Assembly (NCBI GenBank): GCA_000310025.1
Contig: FN649729.1
Coordinates: forward strand, 3,202,418 to 3,226,174
DNA from: Ectocarpus siliculosus
Lineage: Eukaryota > Sar > Phaeophyceae > Ectocarpales > Ectocarpaceae
Direction: 5' to 3'
Length of the DNA stretch: 23,757 bases
Under the pieces are notes generated by a model. The model saw only the letters and a program-made list of their open reading frames with translations, had not been told where the DNA came from and made no database searches. This document shows positions 1 to 10,800 of this stretch, in pieces; positions within the stretch are counted from its first letter, which is position 1; the number at the start of each line of letters is the position of its first letter. A program made the translations under genes and the position numbers.

Positions 1-218
1 TTTTGGAGGAACCAGAACTATCAGGGACCTTTCTTTCCGAAAAGTGGATTTGGAGGATTTTTGTTGGGGGGGGGGGAGCCAGGGCCGGGGATTTTTCGGC
101 CCACGCCCTGGTTGTCGGGCTGACGGTGGTTAGGTTTTTATTTCAAATTGCCCAAAAAGCCACGGAGGGACAGTTACTCATAGGAGGGAAATGGACAGAG
201 GGAGGGGGACAGAGAAAA
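1..218. other. Left edge, no gene recognised
   Basis: I see no coding exon or RNA gene here. The stretch holds a G11 run near position 65 and ends in AAAA just before the CCCC-G tract that flanks the LINE. If the DM10 gene at 3331-4914 continues past the LINE, its next exon should lie here or left of the window. I could not find a segment on the minus strand resembling the rest of a DM10 domain. Confidence 0.5.
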
Positions 219-234
219 CCCCGGGGGGGGGGGG
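219..234. repeat. Putative 16-bp target-site duplication of the LINE
   Basis: The sequence CCCC followed by twelve G at 219-234 recurs exactly at 2963-2978, immediately beyond the two ends of the LINE. The first copy runs on for four more G (235-238), which can be read as the element's own poly-C tail seen from the other strand. The repeat is low in complexity, so the identity is only partly informative; the CCCC-to-G junction in both copies is the useful part. Confidence 0.55.
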
Positions 235-241
235 GGGGTAC

Positions 242-2962
242 TCATTTGTTGCTTGCCGTAGTCATTTGACCATTGACCACGCGTCCCTTTCGAGACGGAG
301 CACCGTTCCTACCCCTACTAGAGACACCACCAACATTTGGGAGCTCTTTACGTTTCTGCCTCAAACTCCATAAAAAATTCTTGCACATCTTATCCCCGTC
401 CTCTAGGGCCTCTTGTGCCCACCATCTATCCCCAATTATCGCGATTGTTTTTTCGCTGTTGTCTAATTTACCAAACTTGTCCATGTCACACCCTCTCTGT
501 CTCATTTCCTCCTCGAGATCCTCTCTTTCCTTCCTGTACAACTCACACTCCCCAACTATGTGGGGTCTACTCTCCTCCGATTTGCCACATGGACATGTGT
601 GTCTATCCTCCTCTTCCTCTCTCCTACGGCTGGTATACCTCTTCCTCCGTTCTGGCAAGTCCAGATCGCCTACTCGAAATTGCAATCTCAGCTTTTTCGC
701 GTAGTCCATGGGGCCGTCCAAGTACGTCATCATCCCTATCCCTTCTTTCAACTTCCCGTATATCTCCAAGTGGTCTTCGCTTCGTACCTTCTTCCGAAGG
801 GTTGCCTCCTCCCTACTTTCTAGCATCTCCTTGACTTTCGTCTTGAACCCCCCGAACCCTTCCGTGTCCAACGTCTCCTCCTCGTCTCCTATCTCCCTCC
901 AAACCTTCTCTACCACCTTGTCCCATCTGATTCCCTTCTTCCCTGGAGTCGCTTTTGCCCAAGCTGCCTTGTCAACCATGGCTGGTAGTCTATCGTCCGA
1001 CATTCTACTTACCTTGTACTGCCAATTCAACTTCTGCATGTCTCTCTTTGTTTTAAAGAGAGTACATTCCCAATTCTGCTCTCAATACAGTGTTGCTCGT
1101 TGTACTTGAACATCCTAGTATTTTCTTGGCCGCTGCCATCTGCACCGTTTCCAGCTGCTTGACGGCCTTTTCGTTACCTTCCCATACCTCTCCTGCATAC
1201 TCTAGCTTAGGTACAATCACATTCAAGAGAATACACCTCTTAATCCTAGTGTCTAGGTGTGGGTCCGTAAGGATCTCGTCCATCTTGACTATCTGAGCTT
1301 TACCCTTCCCAATCAACTTCGCTATGTGTGCGTCCCATGAGCACTCCTTCGAAATCTCTACTCCCAGGTACGTATACTTGTCTACTACCGGTAGTTCTTC
1401 CTCCCCCCATTTCCATTTGAATTCTACGGGATTTTTCTTGTCTTCGTTACAGACCACTACTGCGCATTTTCCTACGTTCGCCGACAGTCTCCATTTTCGG
1501 GTGTATCCTACCGCCGCGTCTATTTGTTCTTGCAACCCTTCTGGTGTTTCAGATACCCCCACGAAATCATCTGCAAACATCAGTCCGGACACACTCTTTC
1601 CCCCTACTTGGACTCCCTGTCTTACTGCTTCAACCGCCCTTATCAAATCGTTGATGTAAATCTTAAAAAGAGTGGGTGACATCGTACAGCCCTGTGCGAC
1701 TCCTTGGAGTATATCCACGTACTTCGAAATTTCCCCATCCAACATCACCGCACTTCTTGTGCATTCTGTCATCTTTTTCAACATCCTCCACATTTCTATT
1801 GACTTGCGGACCCCTCGGGGCCAGTTTATTTGAGTGTACCTTTTTAGGGTAAGTTAACCTGTGACCACGGCAATCGACCGCGTCGAGTGTTGGATCAGTA
1901 CGGACATACGAAGGTACTGGGTAGAGAGAGATCGGAACGGTTTTTAATGTGAAGACAACAACAACAACAACAACAACAACAACATTTCCCCCCGGATCCC
2001 GATGTCCCACATCTTTTTCCACAATCCATTGCGCCATACGATGTCGTAGGCTTTTTGTACATCTAGGAAGAAACAGTATGTCGTACGCCCGGCGTCTTTC
2101 CTACCTTGGATAATTTTACTCAACGTATATACATGGTCTACACAACTACGATCTGGTCTAAATCCAGCTTGTCCTTCGCTGATCTTTTGTTTCCCCTCCA
2201 ACATGTCTCCCATTCTATTGTCTATCATCTTGCCAAACAGTTTCCCCACTGTGCTCAGCAGGGTTATCCCTCTATAATTCCCCGGGTCAGCTTTATCCCC
2301 CCTTTTTGAACAGGTTCACGACTACTCCTTCTCTCCATCTCTTCGGCGCGTACTCGTGTTTCCATATCCAGTTGAATATCCGGACCAACATGTTAATCAT
2401 CCCCTCCCCCCCCTGTTTCAAAAGCTCATTCACAATTCCATCAGCCCCTGCCGCTTTTCTATTCCTGAGTTTCGCTACGCAGTCCTCTACCTCTTCTCGT
2501 GTGAACTCTCCCTGCAACCCGTCTATATCACTACGTTCCCTCCGAGATCTTTCAACGTTTTCCTCTGCCCACGAGTTGATTTCCTTCTCAAACTCCGAGT
2601 CGAAGTTGTCGTTGGTGGTGGGTGTCCCAAGTTTGCGGTAGTGCTCTACTAGTACTTCCCTCTTTCCTTTAGAACTGCTTACTATATTACCCTCGGCAGA
2701 TCTTAGTGTCGTTATTTCCGTGCCTCCCCCTCTTTTGTTGCCCACTATCCCTTGAATTCCTACCCACATTTGCTTCATCCCCCCTCAAAATCTTCGTTAG
2801 TCTTTTGGACTACTTCCTCCCACAACCCTTTCTTCTTCTTCACGACCAATTCCTTCACCCTCTTTCTACTTTCAATATACTTCTTCCATCCTGCATCTGT
2901 TTTCCCTGCCGCATATTTTGCGTGTGACTCTCTACGTACTCGAATTGCTTGCTTGATTTCTT
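242..2962 (-). pseudogene. LINE reverse transcriptase ORF, frameshifted and interrupted
   Basis: The coding sequence falls into five segments. From the 5' side: 2962-2775, a basic linker; 2778-2293, with the early RT motif NRKAAGADGI; about 2292-1982, with QAGFRPDRSC and the catalytic motif A (FLDVQKAYD); 1796-1053, with motif B (QGCTMSPTLF), motif C (FADD, about 1566-1578), motif D, and motif E (YLG); and 1039-242, with a Cys-x-Cys...His...Cys knuckle (CPCG...H...C) typical of LINE C-termini. The catalytic aspartates are intact. Frame is lost at a six-C run at 2779-2784, at a six-C run at 2297-2302, and near 1051-1056. The SINE-like insertion adds in-frame stops. Two of the three shifts are in homopolymers, so a sequencing or assembly cause cannot be excluded. 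As written, the copy is not expressible. Confidence 0.9.
1797..1981 (+). mobile_element. 185-bp SINE-like insertion with CAA-repeat tail
   Basis: This 185-bp segment interrupts the LINE between RT motifs A and B. It is bounded by perfect 7-bp direct repeats, ACATTTC at 1790-1796 and 1982-1988. Removing the element plus one repeat copy (192 bp) joins the two RT segments exactly in frame at a Met-Trp junction, which shows it is a clean later insertion. The plus strand ends in about nine AAC/CAA units, the sort of short tandem tail seen in some SINEs, so the element is antisense to the LINE. I do not see convincing pol III A and B boxes. Its last 60 bp or so resemble 14540-14600, so it belongs to a family. 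Being short, non-coding and TSD-flanked, it could also be a tail fragment of another LINE. Confidence 0.82.
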
Positions 2963-2978
2963 CCCCGGGGGGGGGGGG

Positions 2979-3330
2979 CCAAAAAACAAATGGACAAAAA
3001 AAAAAACAAACAAACATGGACAAAAAAAGGGAAAGGGGGGAAAAAAGGAAAGGGGGGACCCCAAATGCTTCCAATCCCTTGTTGGTTAATACCCCCGTCT
3101 ACCCAAAAACAAATTCGGAAAGGGATGCTCGCAAAATGGAAGGGGGGCGAGGGAAACCGGGACCGGGGCTGCACTCTTTTAAAAACCGGAAATGTAAAAA
3201 AACTCTCACACGGAAAAAAGGTGCTCCTAAAGAGTGAGCATGACTCAACACCGCTCGCAGGCATACTACAACTTGAAATGAAGCCCAATGAATGAACCAA
3301 CGTTTGGCTCTTCTGTGTAACACCCCTCAC
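2979..3330. other. Intron sequence between DM10 exon 3 and the LINE
   Basis: No exon is recognised here. Positions 2979-3060 are A- and G-rich low-complexity sequence. The intron begins at the donor GTGAGG directly after exon 3 (minus strand, 3330 downward). I looked for the rest of the DM10 domain on the minus strand and did not find it. Confidence 0.5.
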
Positions 3331-4914
3331 CAGTACGTCCTCGCCAACCCTGATCTCGTCCAGGGACACCCTGGACGGTCGTCGGAGTGCGAAAGACCGA
3401 CCGGCGCCGGGATAGGCGGTCTCCTTTGACTCGAGCACTTCCAGGGTCGAATCTTGCGGGTAGTAGTGGATGATCACCAGGCGGACGCTGGGGGGTGCCT
3501 GCGTTTACGTTGTTGGCAGCGGCGGCGGCGGCAGCCGTGCGCGCGGTTCCGACTCAGTGTCCTCGCAAGCGGGGCTGTGTGTTGTTGCCGTCACCGCCGG
3601 AACAACCTTCGAACATCTGGAAAGTGACCCTGATACTGATGTTTTTTGGTTGTTCTGTCGAGGGTCTACCACCACCACCTCTTGAGGTGCCACAACACAT
3701 CAGGCGCAGGTAGGCATACTGCTGTTCGATATTATTGTTGCGGAGGCCTTCTGTTTCAATTCAGGCTCACCAAACACTGGTACTTGATACTCTGCTAATC
3801 CAGTAGCACTATCGTCTTGCTTGCCGTTCTCAATTCATGTTGGAGGGATCACCGGTAGACGTACAGAGCCAGTGAGTTCCCTCCTCCGACGTTGATATAA
3901 AGATAAATATCAAGAAATGATCGGTGATCCAGAGACGTGAGATGCAAAAAAGCCATATTCCGGGCTCCGGTATTTCGGAAGTTCGTAGGAGAGTACAGCA
4001 GTACACCTGTCGGCTCGTTGGATCCACTTGGTCGACGATGAACCCGAAGAACCGAAATACCTTGTCGGCTTGCTCGTACCAGGTGCCTTTCGGCTCGTTG
4101 GTCTTGGGAGGAGAGAAGGCCGGGGCTATCGACTGAGTGCTTGTCACCCAATGGGATCTGCGGGCAAAAAAGGAGCGTGATTGAGGTGAATACCCTAGCG
4201 TCGATGTATTAATGATGTCGGTTCGAAAAGAAGTGAGCGCGTATGCTACATAGTCGAAACCAACCATCCGTGCGTTTGAACACCTAAAGAATGATTAGGT
4301 CTTCTTGCGGGCGACATACCGTGGTGCAGACTAAATTATGACGCGAATGAATGCAATGCGAACACCTGAACAGTGTTGGTTATGATCGTAGTCTTGACTG
4401 CTGCATACGGCGGGCAAGATGGGTATCAACCGCATCCTCTGACTGTACTGTGTAGAAACAGCCAGCAGAGAGCTCTGCGAAATGCTCTGTCGAGACGAAA
4501 TGCACACGAGACTGCGATCGACAAACACAGGCGTTGCCAAGCGGCCCGGTTGTCTATCGTTGTCCATACGACGAACTTGTGAGAACTACTAGCAGCGTAG
4601 AGCGGCACGCGATACCTGAGAGTGGTGCAGAAAGCTTTTTCCTTCGTACTTTCGCCGCCCTCGCCAGGCTGCGCCGTCGTCCTGGCAGACATCGACGTTG
4701 CCATTGCCAGAGGCGTCCTCTGCACCATACCGCCATCCTTGATGTGGAAAACGGCGTCGCGTCGAGGAGTTCGCTGGCTGTGCATCCTTCCAAGGGCCAC
4801 ATTAATCTGCCTCCTAAAAGTGGGACTCTCGACTCCTGTCCCTACCGCTGCTTCGGTAGACGGCAACGTTAGCCGCGGAACAGGAGGCCTCTGTGTTGCA
4901 GCAGCAGTCGCCAT
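3331..4914 (-). CDS. DM10 (DUF1126) domain protein, 5' part of gene
   Basis: Three minus-strand exons are supported: 4914-4616, 4157-4007 and 3498-3331, giving residues 1-206. Splice phases match (2 then 0). The donors are CAG/GTATCG, CAG/GTGTAC and CTG/GTGAGG, and exon 2 follows a good pyrimidine tract ending in CCCGCAG. The start ATG has A at -3 and G at +4. Residues 1-130 are low in recognisable structure. From about residue 132 the sequence follows the DM10 pattern: KVFRFFGF, then VRLVIIHYYPQDSTLEVLE, then FALRR, then LDEIRVGEDV. DM10 domains occur in EFHC1/EFHC2 and in NDK7 (NME7), proteins of the inner junction of axonemal doublet microtubules. The short spacing between ALRR and the VG motif is closer to NDK7, while KVFRFFGF resembles EFHC. 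The gene is incomplete: exon 3 ends inside the domain and the next sequence downstream is intron and LINE. Confidence 0.75.
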
Positions 4915-5847
4915 GATCACCGTTTTCGAGAGGGCCGTACGTGCGGAAAGATGCCGACAGACGCAGCGACGGTGGAACTCAGAGAGCCCGAAACAGAGGG
5001 AAAGGATTGGGAATTCGTTTGGGCAAGGGCTGGCCGATGCGGCCTGTTGGAGGGAGACTATGTAGAGAGGGAGGGAGAGAGGGCAGGAGGCGAAAGAAGG
5101 GGCGACGAGCATGCGGTGAAATAACCAGGGACGGAACGGCGCGAACAGGCACATGCGCATGTAGACTACCATGTATGTACTTTCTTTTTTTTTCGAGGGC
5201 CGGATATCACGACATCACGACATCTCCTCATATGCATACGGATATCACGCGTACATATACATATGCGTACACATAAGTACGTTGCTCCACACAAGTAGAA
5301 ACGCAGGTCTAACACATATGCCTAGAAAACTGTTTATGGACCCCCTTCCTAATTTACCCTCTGGGCTCTTTTCTGTCTGTCTGTCCAATGAGCTAATAAT
5401 AATAATCGACTGCTGCTGCTGCTGCTGTGGTCATATTTCGGAAGGGTACTTTAGTGTAGTCTAGTCTTTCTGTGTTTGCAAATATACATTGAGGAGACTA
5501 TTGTTGGCGCGTAGACACGGCATCTCCTCTCTCGAGGTGCTTGCTTTCATTTTTTTCCGCTTCGAACGCGGGTTATCTTTCGCCAGCGGGCAGTCTTTTT
5601 TCCAGTGCAGAGTGGTGATGATGCCGTGTTACATCTACTATTTTTTTCCGAGAGTTGACGTTTTCTCCGAGTGTTGATGTGTTTTCTCCATCCCTGCAAT
5701 GAATATCGGTGCGCTCGTTTTGGACGATAGCCCATCGTGTGCAAAATAATATTTCCTATCATGTGTCCCTCAGCCACCAAGGTCTAACTCTCTCGGGAGA
5801 AGGGGGTAGGTTGTGGGGTGTTGGGCATATGGTCGTGGTTGTTCGAG

Positions 5848-6012
5848 GTTGTTCCGAAATCAGGAAGAAGACAAAAAAAGGGACACCGGCAGGTATAATT
5901 ATAGAGGTTTGCCCTGTCGCCAGGCAGGCATCCCTTCAAAGTCATTCTCCTGCCGGTAAAAGGGGTGGGTGGTCTTGTTCCGAAATCCCAAACAATAAAA
6001 GAGAACACCAGC
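5848..6012. repeat. Diverged direct repeat
   Basis: The motif TTGTTCCGAAATC occurs at about 5848 and again at about 5977, followed in both by an A-rich stretch and then ACACC-GCAGG. The two copies lie about 130 bp apart and differ at many positions, so this is an old partial duplication. Confidence 0.5.
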
Positions 6013-6281
6013 AGGCGCCCTGTCTACAGGTGTATCTCGCTCGCGAGCTTTTGGGATGAGAGGAGCTCGACGAATGAGTCCTCTCACGGATGCGGGCGCA
6101 CTTGCTTCGCCGAGAGAAAAAATGAGCTGCGGGTGTATTTATTTTTCCTTGAGGGATCCTCCGACACGATTCTCACGAAACCGGAGCGTTGTTCACATGG
6201 GCGAAAAACGGAACACGCCTAGATGTCCCCGTAAACCAGCTACGCTATTTGTAGTGAAAAATGATGAATTTGGTGTACAGA

Positions 6282-6431
6282 AGTATCATTCAAGTACGTA
6301 CCAACGAAAACAAGAGGAACGAGAGCAGCACGCTATACAGAAGAAAGAGAGCAATGAGTATCATTCAAGTACGTACCAACGAAAACAAGAGGAACGAGAG
6401 CAGCACGCTATACAGAAGAAAGAGAGCAATG
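6282..6431. repeat. Exact 75-bp tandem duplication
   Basis: Two consecutive 75-bp units, 6282-6356 and 6357-6431, appear identical. Because 75 is a multiple of three, an open plus-strand frame (6056-6502) crosses both and repeats a 25-residue unit beginning YHSSTYQRKQEE. I do not have evidence that this frame is a gene. Identity of the copies implies a recent duplication. Confidence 0.9.
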
Positions 6432-6888
6432 ACGGGCCAGGAACGACCAACAAGCGAAACCGAATACTCAACTGGTCCACCCACAACCAACGTAACCAAT
6501 AGAAGAAAAATACCTATTTCCTGCAACAGCAAAAACGACCATTAAAAAGGCACGAGATGCGACGTAAGCCACGCACGAGTCGCTAAAATATGCGTAAGCG
6601 CGAGAGGAGACAAAAACGTATTCACCCATCAAAAAGCACAAGAAGAGCACCCCATACAATCAAACAACCACAAGCCGCATCGATCATCTCAAACCGGCCC
6701 AGGAAACAAAAAATTTTGACTGGTTACACGTCATCACCTACCCTAACTAGCTCTATAACCCGTCGTCACTGGAAACATTCAAAAACATGCATCATTTACT
6801 TTGTAGGTCGTTCGGGAAATCGCGACGCATTCCGCTACACCCGAAGACACTCAGTCAGCAAAATCTTGCGCATGCATGTGTGATCCTT

Positions 6889-6954
6889 TTCCTTCCGCAA
6901 GTTCAACAAATTCCTTCCGCAAGTTCAACAAATTCCTTCCGCAAGTTCAACAAA
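6889..6954. repeat. Three-copy 22-bp tandem repeat
   Basis: The unit TTCCTTCCGCAAGTTCAACA plus AA is repeated three times without change at 6889-6910, 6911-6932 and 6933-6954. The period is not a multiple of three, which argues against a conserved coding role. Confidence 0.9.
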
Positions 6955-7821
6955 CCCAAGCCAATCTACAGATTCCCCCACAACAACCAGAAGCTCTCTA
7001 AAATTCGTTTACCCTCATCACCTACCGCGCCCCATCTCGTTTTCCGCCGCCAGGTCAACCAGACGAAACCGACGGTAGTGTACGCAACCAACGGAGAAGA
7101 ACCTGTTGCGCCCTCGACGCTACGGGTTTGAGAAAAAACGCCGTGCGAAAACGTTTCGTACAGCTAGGCAGACCAAGTTTAAAAAAAGGTTTCAAGGGGA
7201 GGAGGCGGAACCTACCGCATCGCCGCCGACAGGAAAGACCCAACAAATCTGATTACAACTAGACACCTTGCACCTGATCGTTCACAAACCGTTTGATGGA
7301 TGCCTGCGTGCACGACCACCACCACAGGTTATATTCCCCCCTCTCTTTCCCTTTACCCACACAGTAGAGAATTGTAAAAAAGTAGATCTCAACGTCGTAA
7401 GATACAAAAATACCCTCATGATCCCGCCACCAAGAACGAACAACACACCGACAACTGTAAACAGGTAAGTACAGCGATGGTGCTATTTCCTAGGACGTGT
7501 ACCGTGCAAGCAACCCGCTCTACTCCGCCGCCGTCGCCGCTACATGCGCCCGTTTCACAGCTCTTCCCATCTGTGCATCATCAGCCCGTCGTTGCAAGGC
7601 ACCATCTACAGCGCCAAGCCGGGTTCGTTTGGGTCGAGAGGGTAAAAATGCTTCCGTCCACCGCTAAAAATACTCGGCCCAACGCCATCGGTTGGAGGGG
7701 TTGGCCGGCACGGTGTGAAAAAGACGTGGGGGACTGAGCTGCGTTGTGCCAGCCAGCCACTACTACAAGGACAAGGGAGGCGGCGCTTCCCATCAGAGAG
7801 CGCGTCCCTCCCCTCCTCCCC

Positions 7822-10800
7822 TTAAACAGACATCTCCGTCTCCTCGACGACGCCTCCGACGGTGGTAGTCACCACCATCTGCGGTTCGTACCACGGGTCA
7901 CCGCTTGGGTGCTCCAGCTCGAAGTGGTTGTCGTCGGTTCTCGCCGCCGCCCTGCCGCCGATGGTGAGCGATTCGACCGGAGTGGCCGTCCCGCGGGGCT
8001 GGATCTTCCAGTAGTACTCGGTCTTCTGCTCGACCTTGAAGGAGACCTCCTCCCCGGCGGGACACTCCACGAACTTCCACTTGATGTCCCAGCGGCCGTC
8101 CTTCCCGGTCCCGAAGTCCAGGTCTCCCTCCGAGCACTCCGGGCACCTGTGGCCCACCACAATTGATTTGTAGCGGTGGTGTTGGTTCGTGCAGAGCAAG
8201 AGGGGGGGGGATGGCAGGAAGCGGAAGTGTTGAGAAAAAACAATCTAGTTTCTTGAGATTTCATAAACCAAACCAAGGAACGCAGCGCATGCATGTAGCG
8301 AGGGGGCGAAGCAGGTCTTCATACTTGTCGTTGGACATGGGCTGGTTTGGACGCCAAAACCCAAAACATAACGAAAGTACCGAACGCGCGCGTTTGTTTA
8401 TTTAGTTATTTTCCCATGCTCTCACTTGTCCATGATGAAGCCCTTGAAGGTGCCAACCGGGTCGCTTCCACTTCCTCCTCCGGTCCCCTCTCCCTCCACA
8501 CACGCGCCGCACATGAGCGAGTCGCCGTACTGCGGCTCGTTGAGCGCCACTGTTCACACAAGCAGCACCAGCAGAGCGGGGGCACGATGGTGGACCGGAA
8601 TGGCAAAAGTTCGGGGGCGGGGAGTCCTACGGTGGAACCAACTTCCCTTCCAAGCCGTCAACACAAGGGGAACAAACTTCCGCGGAACTCTCAAATCTTT
8701 AGCTCGGCCGTATAAATAGATCAAGGCACGTCTGAAGTCGCTACTGTACGCAAACACCAACAAATTACAAAAAAATCCTACAACGTGGGGTGCACTACAA
8801 TCACCATCCCTCGTGTCCTCATCCTAACCTGGGGTCATGCCATCGTAGATGCTCGGGAAGTCGTCGAAGAACCCGCAGTTGCCTGCCGAGGTCCCAGTGT
8901 AGTAGGTCCCTTCGCCGTTGAAGGTGATTCCGTATTCTCCGCCGGACACGTCTCCGCCGCCGCCGCCAGAAGAAACGGGCTCCGGGGTCGGCTCCGGGGT
9001 CGACTCGGGGGTGGGTTCCGGGGTGGGTTCCGGGGTGGGTTCCGGGGTGGGTTCCGGGGTGGGTTCCGGGGTGGGTTCCGGGGTGGGTTCCGGGGTGGGT
9101 TCCGGGGTGGGTTCCGGGGTCGACTCGGGCACATCCTGGATCATCGCAACGAAAGCATACGGAAGGCACAACATAAGCGCATGGTAAGGCACAACATAAG
9201 CGCTTGTGACCACATGTCTTCTGCTGTACATGCTGGGTGAGGGGCCGAGAATCCGCCTTCGACGGAACTAAATTAAGCAAGCCGGAACTAAAAAAAGCAA
9301 CACGGGGGTTTTGGGGAAGCTCGGGTCCATCGATCACCTTTAGCCCTCCACTAAAAAAAAAAAAAAACTCCTCACCGGCTCGGGCATACCGTCGGCCCCG
9401 AACTGGTAGAGAGAGAACGCCCAGTAGCCACCTGGTGCCGCCGTTGTTTTTCGGAGGGGGCGGGGTAGGGATGAGGGGATCAGCAGGGATGATGACAAGA
9501 GGGGAGGGTTGTGACACTGTAAAAAGTTTTCTCCTCCGAATTGGCTTCTATTTTCTCTAGTTCTCTCCGTCGGCGGTGAGGAACTCCGAAGTGGCTTCTT
9601 TTTTTCTCTCCGTCGGGGGATGAAATCGCACTTTTAATCGTCGCGTTCTGGGGCAAACACGAAGGAGTTGACGCTTAGGATCTGCCAGACCCATACCATC
9701 ACCCAACACACCCTTGCCCTATTCATGTCAACCAAACTCACCGCAAGCACTCCCCGAATCACCCCCGCAGTGCATGTGGCAGGTGCCCAACCCGTGGGTC
9801 TCGTAGTCCTCGGGGTCGCTAGAGTACCCACAGAAGCACTCGTTCCCGTACTGGGTGGCGTAGTACACGGCGTCCGACGACTCGCAGTGGTCGCGGCACA
9901 TGTCCGTCGTCATGCCCTCGTCCACGAGCATGTCCTCCATCACGCGGCTCTCGTTCGCGTCCGACCAGCAGCCCACATACTCCTCGTGGTCCGGTGTCTG
10001 CGCCGCCGTCAGCTTGTACAAGTCGATCGTGAGTTGGCCGCCACAGGTCTCGTCCTGGGAGCGAGGGGGGTGAGAGTTGAGGTGCAGTAACCGTTGCCGT
10101 CACGAATAAACTAGAGGCATTTTACACGCACAACCGTGAACGAAAAACGTGTCCGTCTGATGCCGTTCGACCCGAAGCTCGGCACTTCTTTTTGAGCCGA
10201 ACGCCAGAGGCGCGAGGAATTACACCATCGGCCGCCGCACTTGGTAGGCGAACGTCATGAAGAACCACCGTGACAGGTGAGGACTGGTGTAGCAACCACT
10301 GGTGTATGCATAGCAACCTTGGTTTCATCTTCACGTCGGGTTGTCACCCGTAAGACACAGCACACGACGGATTGTTCCCCAAGCGGCAGAAAAAGCAGAA
10401 GCAGCAAAGGCCTTCCACTCCGCATCGAACACCACCGGTGACCCAGGCGAAACGGCAAAAGCGCAATCTTCGTAGATTACTTGCAAGAAGAGGATGCAAC
10501 TCACCGAGTCGCCGGCGCAAGGAATGTCGCAGACTCCGAAATCGAACGCAGAGTAGGCCAGGTCCTCCTCGCGAGAGCACCGACACTCGTTGCCCTTTTG
10601 GGTCCCCATGAAGAACGAGCCGAGCTCGTGGCAGCGGTCGTAGCACATCTGTTGCAAGTCGTTCGGGTACAAAGCGTACACGTAGGGCGTGGCGGCGATG
10701 TCATTACTCAATACAAGTAGATACAAGTAAACCAGCATGTATGACAAAAGGACGCGGCCTACTGCTGTAGGCCGATGATCGATTCGTCAACCCTTGCTTC

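Larger units (their letters stand above)
235..2962 (-). mobile_element. 5'-truncated non-LTR retrotransposon (LINE)
   Basis: About 2.7 kb on the minus strand reads as the downstream part of a LINE: linker, reverse transcriptase, and a C-terminal CCHC-like segment. There is no endonuclease domain and the 5' end stops abruptly beside a G/C tract, as expected of 5' truncation during target-primed reverse transcription. The 3' end is unusual. The reading frame closes with TGA at 242-244, then GTAC, then a poly-C tail, so there is almost no 3' untranslated region. Direct repeats of 16 bp flank the element. It lies downstream of DM10 exon 3, in the same orientation as that gene, and is itself interrupted by a SINE-like element at 1797-1981. 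I cannot assign a clade from sequence alone. Confidence 0.93.
4915..7821. other. Spacer between the DM10 gene and the WSC-expansin gene
   Basis: This 2.9-kb stretch should hold the promoter and 5' UTR of the DM10 gene (left end) and the 3' UTR of the WSC-expansin gene (right end). I recognise no gene. It contains a CTG run near 5409-5426, a diverged direct repeat at 5848 and 5977, an exact 75-bp tandem duplication at 6282, and a three-copy 22-bp repeat at 6889. From about 6240 to 7480 the plus strand is rich in A and C and poor in T and G. Several short open frames exist but none shows a known motif or a consistent splice structure. Confidence 0.5.

Noticed and set aside
4426-5172. 248-codon minus-strand frame as a single-exon gene
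   Set aside because: Only 4914-4616 behaves as coding. A strong donor (CAG/GTATCG) at 4615 joins in phase to the next DM10 exon, and the ATG at 4914 has good context.
5400-5426. CTG repeat as coding poly-Leu or poly-Gln
   Set aside because: No exon structure or conserved sequence lies around it, so it is listed only as spacer content.
8824-9231. Start of a separate expansin gene at 9231 (MYSRRHVV...)
   Set aside because: Exon 5 at 9431-9376 completes WSC2 ([12 protein letters not shown]) and splices in phase 0 to exon 6 at 9135. The stretch 9136-9231 contains a recent 23-bp duplication and reads as intron.
8819-9517. 232-codon minus-strand frame across the TPEP repeat
   Set aside because: It reads the 12-bp repeat in a different frame from the protein (THPG instead of TPEP) and crosses intron 5. 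The spliced model explains the region better.
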